From assembly GCF_900105995.1 (NCBI RefSeq), contig NZ_LT629785.1, forward strand, positions 2,170,001 to 2,234,000: a stretch of 64,000 nt of DNA, given 5' to 3'. This DNA comes from Pseudomonas pohangensis (GTDB lineage Bacteria; Pseudomonadota; Gammaproteobacteria; Pseudomonadales; Pseudomonadaceae). A program made the position numbers and the translations under genes. Position 1 is the stretch's first letter. Each line of letters opens with the position of its first letter. Shown here in pieces: positions 61,982-64,000 of the stretch. Below the pieces are notes generated by a model, which saw nothing but the letters and a program-made list of their open reading frames with translations, searched no databases and was not told where the DNA came from.

Positions 61982-63994
61982 CTACACCTGCAGCAGACGC
62001 TCGCGCAGCTGATGGATTTCATCGCGTAGCTGCGCTGCCGCCTCGAACTCCAGATCACGCGCCAGCTTGTACATCTTCTCTTCCAGTACGCGGATACGCT
62101 TGCTGATTTCACTCGGCGAGCGCAGCTGCTCTTCATACAGCCCGCTCTCCTCGGCCACCTTGGCAATACTGCGGCGCTTGCCTTTGGAGCCGGGCACCAC
62201 GGCGCCTTCCATGATGTCCTTGATGTCGGTCTTGATCCCGCGCGGCTCGATGCCATGTTCGAGGTTGAAGGCAATCTGCTTGTTGCGCCGCCGTTCGGTT
62301 TCGCCCATGGCCCGCTCCATCGAGCCGGTGATGCGGTCGGCATAGAGAATCGCCTTGCCGTTGAGGTTGCGCGCGGCACGCCCGATGGTCTGGATCAGCG
62401 AGCGCTCGCTGCGCAGGAAGCCTTCCTTGTCGGCATCCAGAATCGCCACCAGCGACACTTCCGGCATGTCCAGCCCTTCACGCAACAGGTTGATGCCGAC
62501 CAGCACATCGAACACCCCGGCACGCAGGTCGCGGATGATTTCCACCCGCTCCACGGTATCGATATCCGAATGCAGGTAACGTACGCGTACCCCGTGATCG
62601 GCCAGATAATCGGTGAGGTCTTCAGCCATGCGCTTGGTCAGCGTGGTTACCAGTACCCGCTCGCCCACGGCCACCCGCAGACCGATTTCCGACAGCAGGT
62701 CATCGACCTGGGTGCGTGCCGGGCGCACCTCGATCATCGGATCGACCAGCCCGGTCGGCCGTACCACCTGCTCGATGATCCGCCCGGCATGCTCGGCCTC
62801 GTAGGTACTGGGCGTGGCCGAAACGAAAATCGTCTGCGGGCTGATGGCTTCCCACTCCTCGAAGCGCAGCGGCCGGTTATCCAGCGCCGAAGGCAGGCGA
62901 AAGCCGTATTCGACCAGGGTTTCCTTGCGCGAACGGTCGCCCTTGTACATCGCGCCGACCTGCGGCACCGAGACATGGGACTCGTCGATCACCAGCAGCG
63001 CATTGTCCGGCAGATAGTCATACAGCGTCGGCGGCGCTTCGCCGGTATCGCGCCCGGACAGATAGCGTGAGTAGTTCTCGATACCGCTGCAGTAGCCCAG
63101 CTCGAGGATCATCTCCAGATCGAAACGGGTGCGCTGTTCCAGACGCTCGGCGGCCACCAGCTTGTTCACGCTGCGCAGGTACTCGACACGCTCCTTGAGC
63201 TCGACCTTGATCTTCTCCACCGCCTCCAGCAGCACCTCGCGCGGGGTGACGTAGTGGCTCTTGGGGTAGAAGGTAAAGCGCGGCAGTTTCTTGATCACTT
63301 CACCGGTCAACGGATCGAAAGCCGCCAGGCTTTCCACCTCGTCGTCGAACAGCTCGATACGAATCGCTTCCAGTTCGGATTCCGCCGGAAAGATATCGAT
63401 CACATCGCCACGCACGCGGAAGGTGGCGCGGGAAAAGTCCACGTCATTGCGCGTGTATTGCAGGCCGGTCAGCCGGCGCAGCAATTCGCGCTGGTCGAGT
63501 TTGTCGCCGCGATCGACGTGCAGCACCATTTTCAGATACGAGGTCGGATCACCCAGGCCGTAGATCGACGACACGGTACAGACGATGATGGTGTCGCTGC
63601 GTTCGAGCAAGGCCTTGGTCGCCGACAGGCGCATCTGCTCGATATGGTCATTGATCGAGGAATCCTTGTCGATGAAGGTATCCGACGATGGCACGTAGGC
63701 TTCGGGCTGGTAGTAGTCGTAGTAGGAAACGAAGTACTCCACCGCATTGTGCGGAAAGAAGCTCTTGAACTCGCCATACAGCTGCGCCGCCAGCGTCTTG
63801 TTCGGCGCCAGCACCAGGGTCGGGCGCTGCACTTGGGCGATCACGTTGGCAATGCTGAAGGTCTTGCCCGAGCCGGTAACGCCGAGCAGAGTCTGGTGCG
63901 ACAGGCCCGCCTGCAGGCCCTCGACCATCTGACGGATCGCCTCCGGCTGGTCGCCGGCAGGCTGAAAACGGGTAACAAGCTGGAACTCGGACAT
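61982..63994 (-). CDS. uvrB: UvrABC excinuclease subunit B
   Basis: A 670-residue DNA-repair helicase-like protein that loads onto lesions and recruits UvrC. Walker A is GVTGSGKTFSIANV near residue 39, the beta-hairpin VEYFVSYYDYYQPEAYVPSSDTFIDKDSSIN is near 90-120, the DESH box near 338, and the C-terminal UvrC-binding helices (LARDLEFEAAAQLRDEIHQLRE) end the protein. It is complete within the window. Confidence 0.97.
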   Translation of the reverse strand: MSEFQLVTRFQPAGDQPEAIRQMVEGLQAGLSHQTLLGVTGSGKTFSIANVIAQVQRPTLVLAPNKTLAAQLYGEFKSFFPHNAVEYFVSYYDYYQPEAYVPSSDTFIDKDSSINDHIEQMRLSATKALLERSDTIIVCTVSSIYGLGDPTSYLKMVLHVDRGDKLDQRELLRRLTGLQYTRNDVDFSRATFRVRGDVIDIFPAESELEAIRIELFDDEVESLAAFDPLTGEVIKKLPRFTFYPKSHYVTPREVLLEAVEKIKVELKERVEYLRSVNKLVAAERLEQRTRFDLEMILELGYCSGIENYSRYLSGRDTGEAPPTLYDYLPDNALLVIDESHVSVPQVGAMYKGDRSRKETLVEYGFRLPSALDNRPLRFEEWEAISPQTIFVSATPSTYEAEHAGRIIEQVVRPTGLVDPMIEVRPARTQVDDLLSEIGLRVAVGERVLVTTLTKRMAEDLTDYLADHGVRVRYLHSDIDTVERVEIIRDLRAGVFDVLVGINLLREGLDMPEVSLVAILDADKEGFLRSERSLIQTIGRAARNLNGKAILYADRITGSMERAMGETERRRNKQIAFNLEHGIEPRGIKTDIKDIMEGAVVPGSKGKRRSIAKVAEESGLYEEQLRSPSEISKRIRVLEEKMYKLARDLEFEAAAQLRDEIHQLRERLLQV

Positions 63995-64000
63995 CTGTAA

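Overview
The window is a 64-kb piece of a GC-rich gammaproteobacterial chromosome that looks like Pseudomonas sensu lato. The case rests on gene order (argG, pyrC-rnt, bfd-bfr, grxD, argF, glpK/glpD, metE/metR), on many REP palindromes of the 'GCGGGCTTGCCCGC' type seen in Pseudomonas, and on protein motifs. No species call is possible from sequence alone.

Layout. Positions 1-24 kb hold mostly housekeeping genes: a YgdI/R lipoprotein, argG, pyrC-rnt, the iron-storage pair bfd/bfr with a Fur-like box, grxD, a 521-bp inverted-repeat-bounded element, a molybdopterin oxidoreductase, argF overlapping an orphan ABC ATPase, phzF-like, glpK, ybaK, glpD, sdaA, an iron alcohol dehydrogenase, a GNAT, a 206-bp tandem REP array, and metE/metR. 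Positions 23.8-27 kb hold an encapsulated-ferritin-like protein without a cargo tail, a DinB-like protein and a penicillin-acylase-family enzyme.

Positions 27.2-38.2 kb are a sedentary chromosomal integron and the most interesting part of the window. It has an intact integrase (minus strand), an attI-side junction at about 28265/28266, and about 15-16 cassettes on the plus strand separated by attC sites. The cassettes are visibly more AT-rich than the flanks. Cassettes 1-4, nearest attI, carry long unrelated attC sites (82-104 bp). Cassettes 5-13 share one closely related 74-75 bp attC family. Payloads include a zinc-less MDR oxidoreductase, a GFA-fold protein, a bleomycin-resistance-like VOC protein, a GNAT, at least seven small membrane proteins of unknown function, and a 462-aa ApeA-like HEPN protein that is probably an anti-phage abortive-infection effector.

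Positions 38.3-43 kb carry a TPP enzyme and FAD dehydrogenase pair, divergent from an AraC regulator that has a 17-bp direct repeat in front of it. Positions 43-52 kb carry a GNAT, an exported protein, a BaiN/HI0933 flavoprotein, a class D beta-lactamase, gltX with two tandem Ala-Glu tRNA pairs, and a LysR-controlled EmrAB-type efflux pair. Positions 52-62 kb look like a catabolic regulon: thiolase-like, SDR, acyl-CoA synthetase and two saccharopine-dehydrogenase-like proteins, with DUF1254 and exported proteins and an AraC regulator. A 44-bp element with 34/34 identical flanking positions and a fixed 10-bp spacer occurs in front of both the acyl-CoA operon and the DUF1254 gene, which ties the two units together. 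uvrB ends the window.
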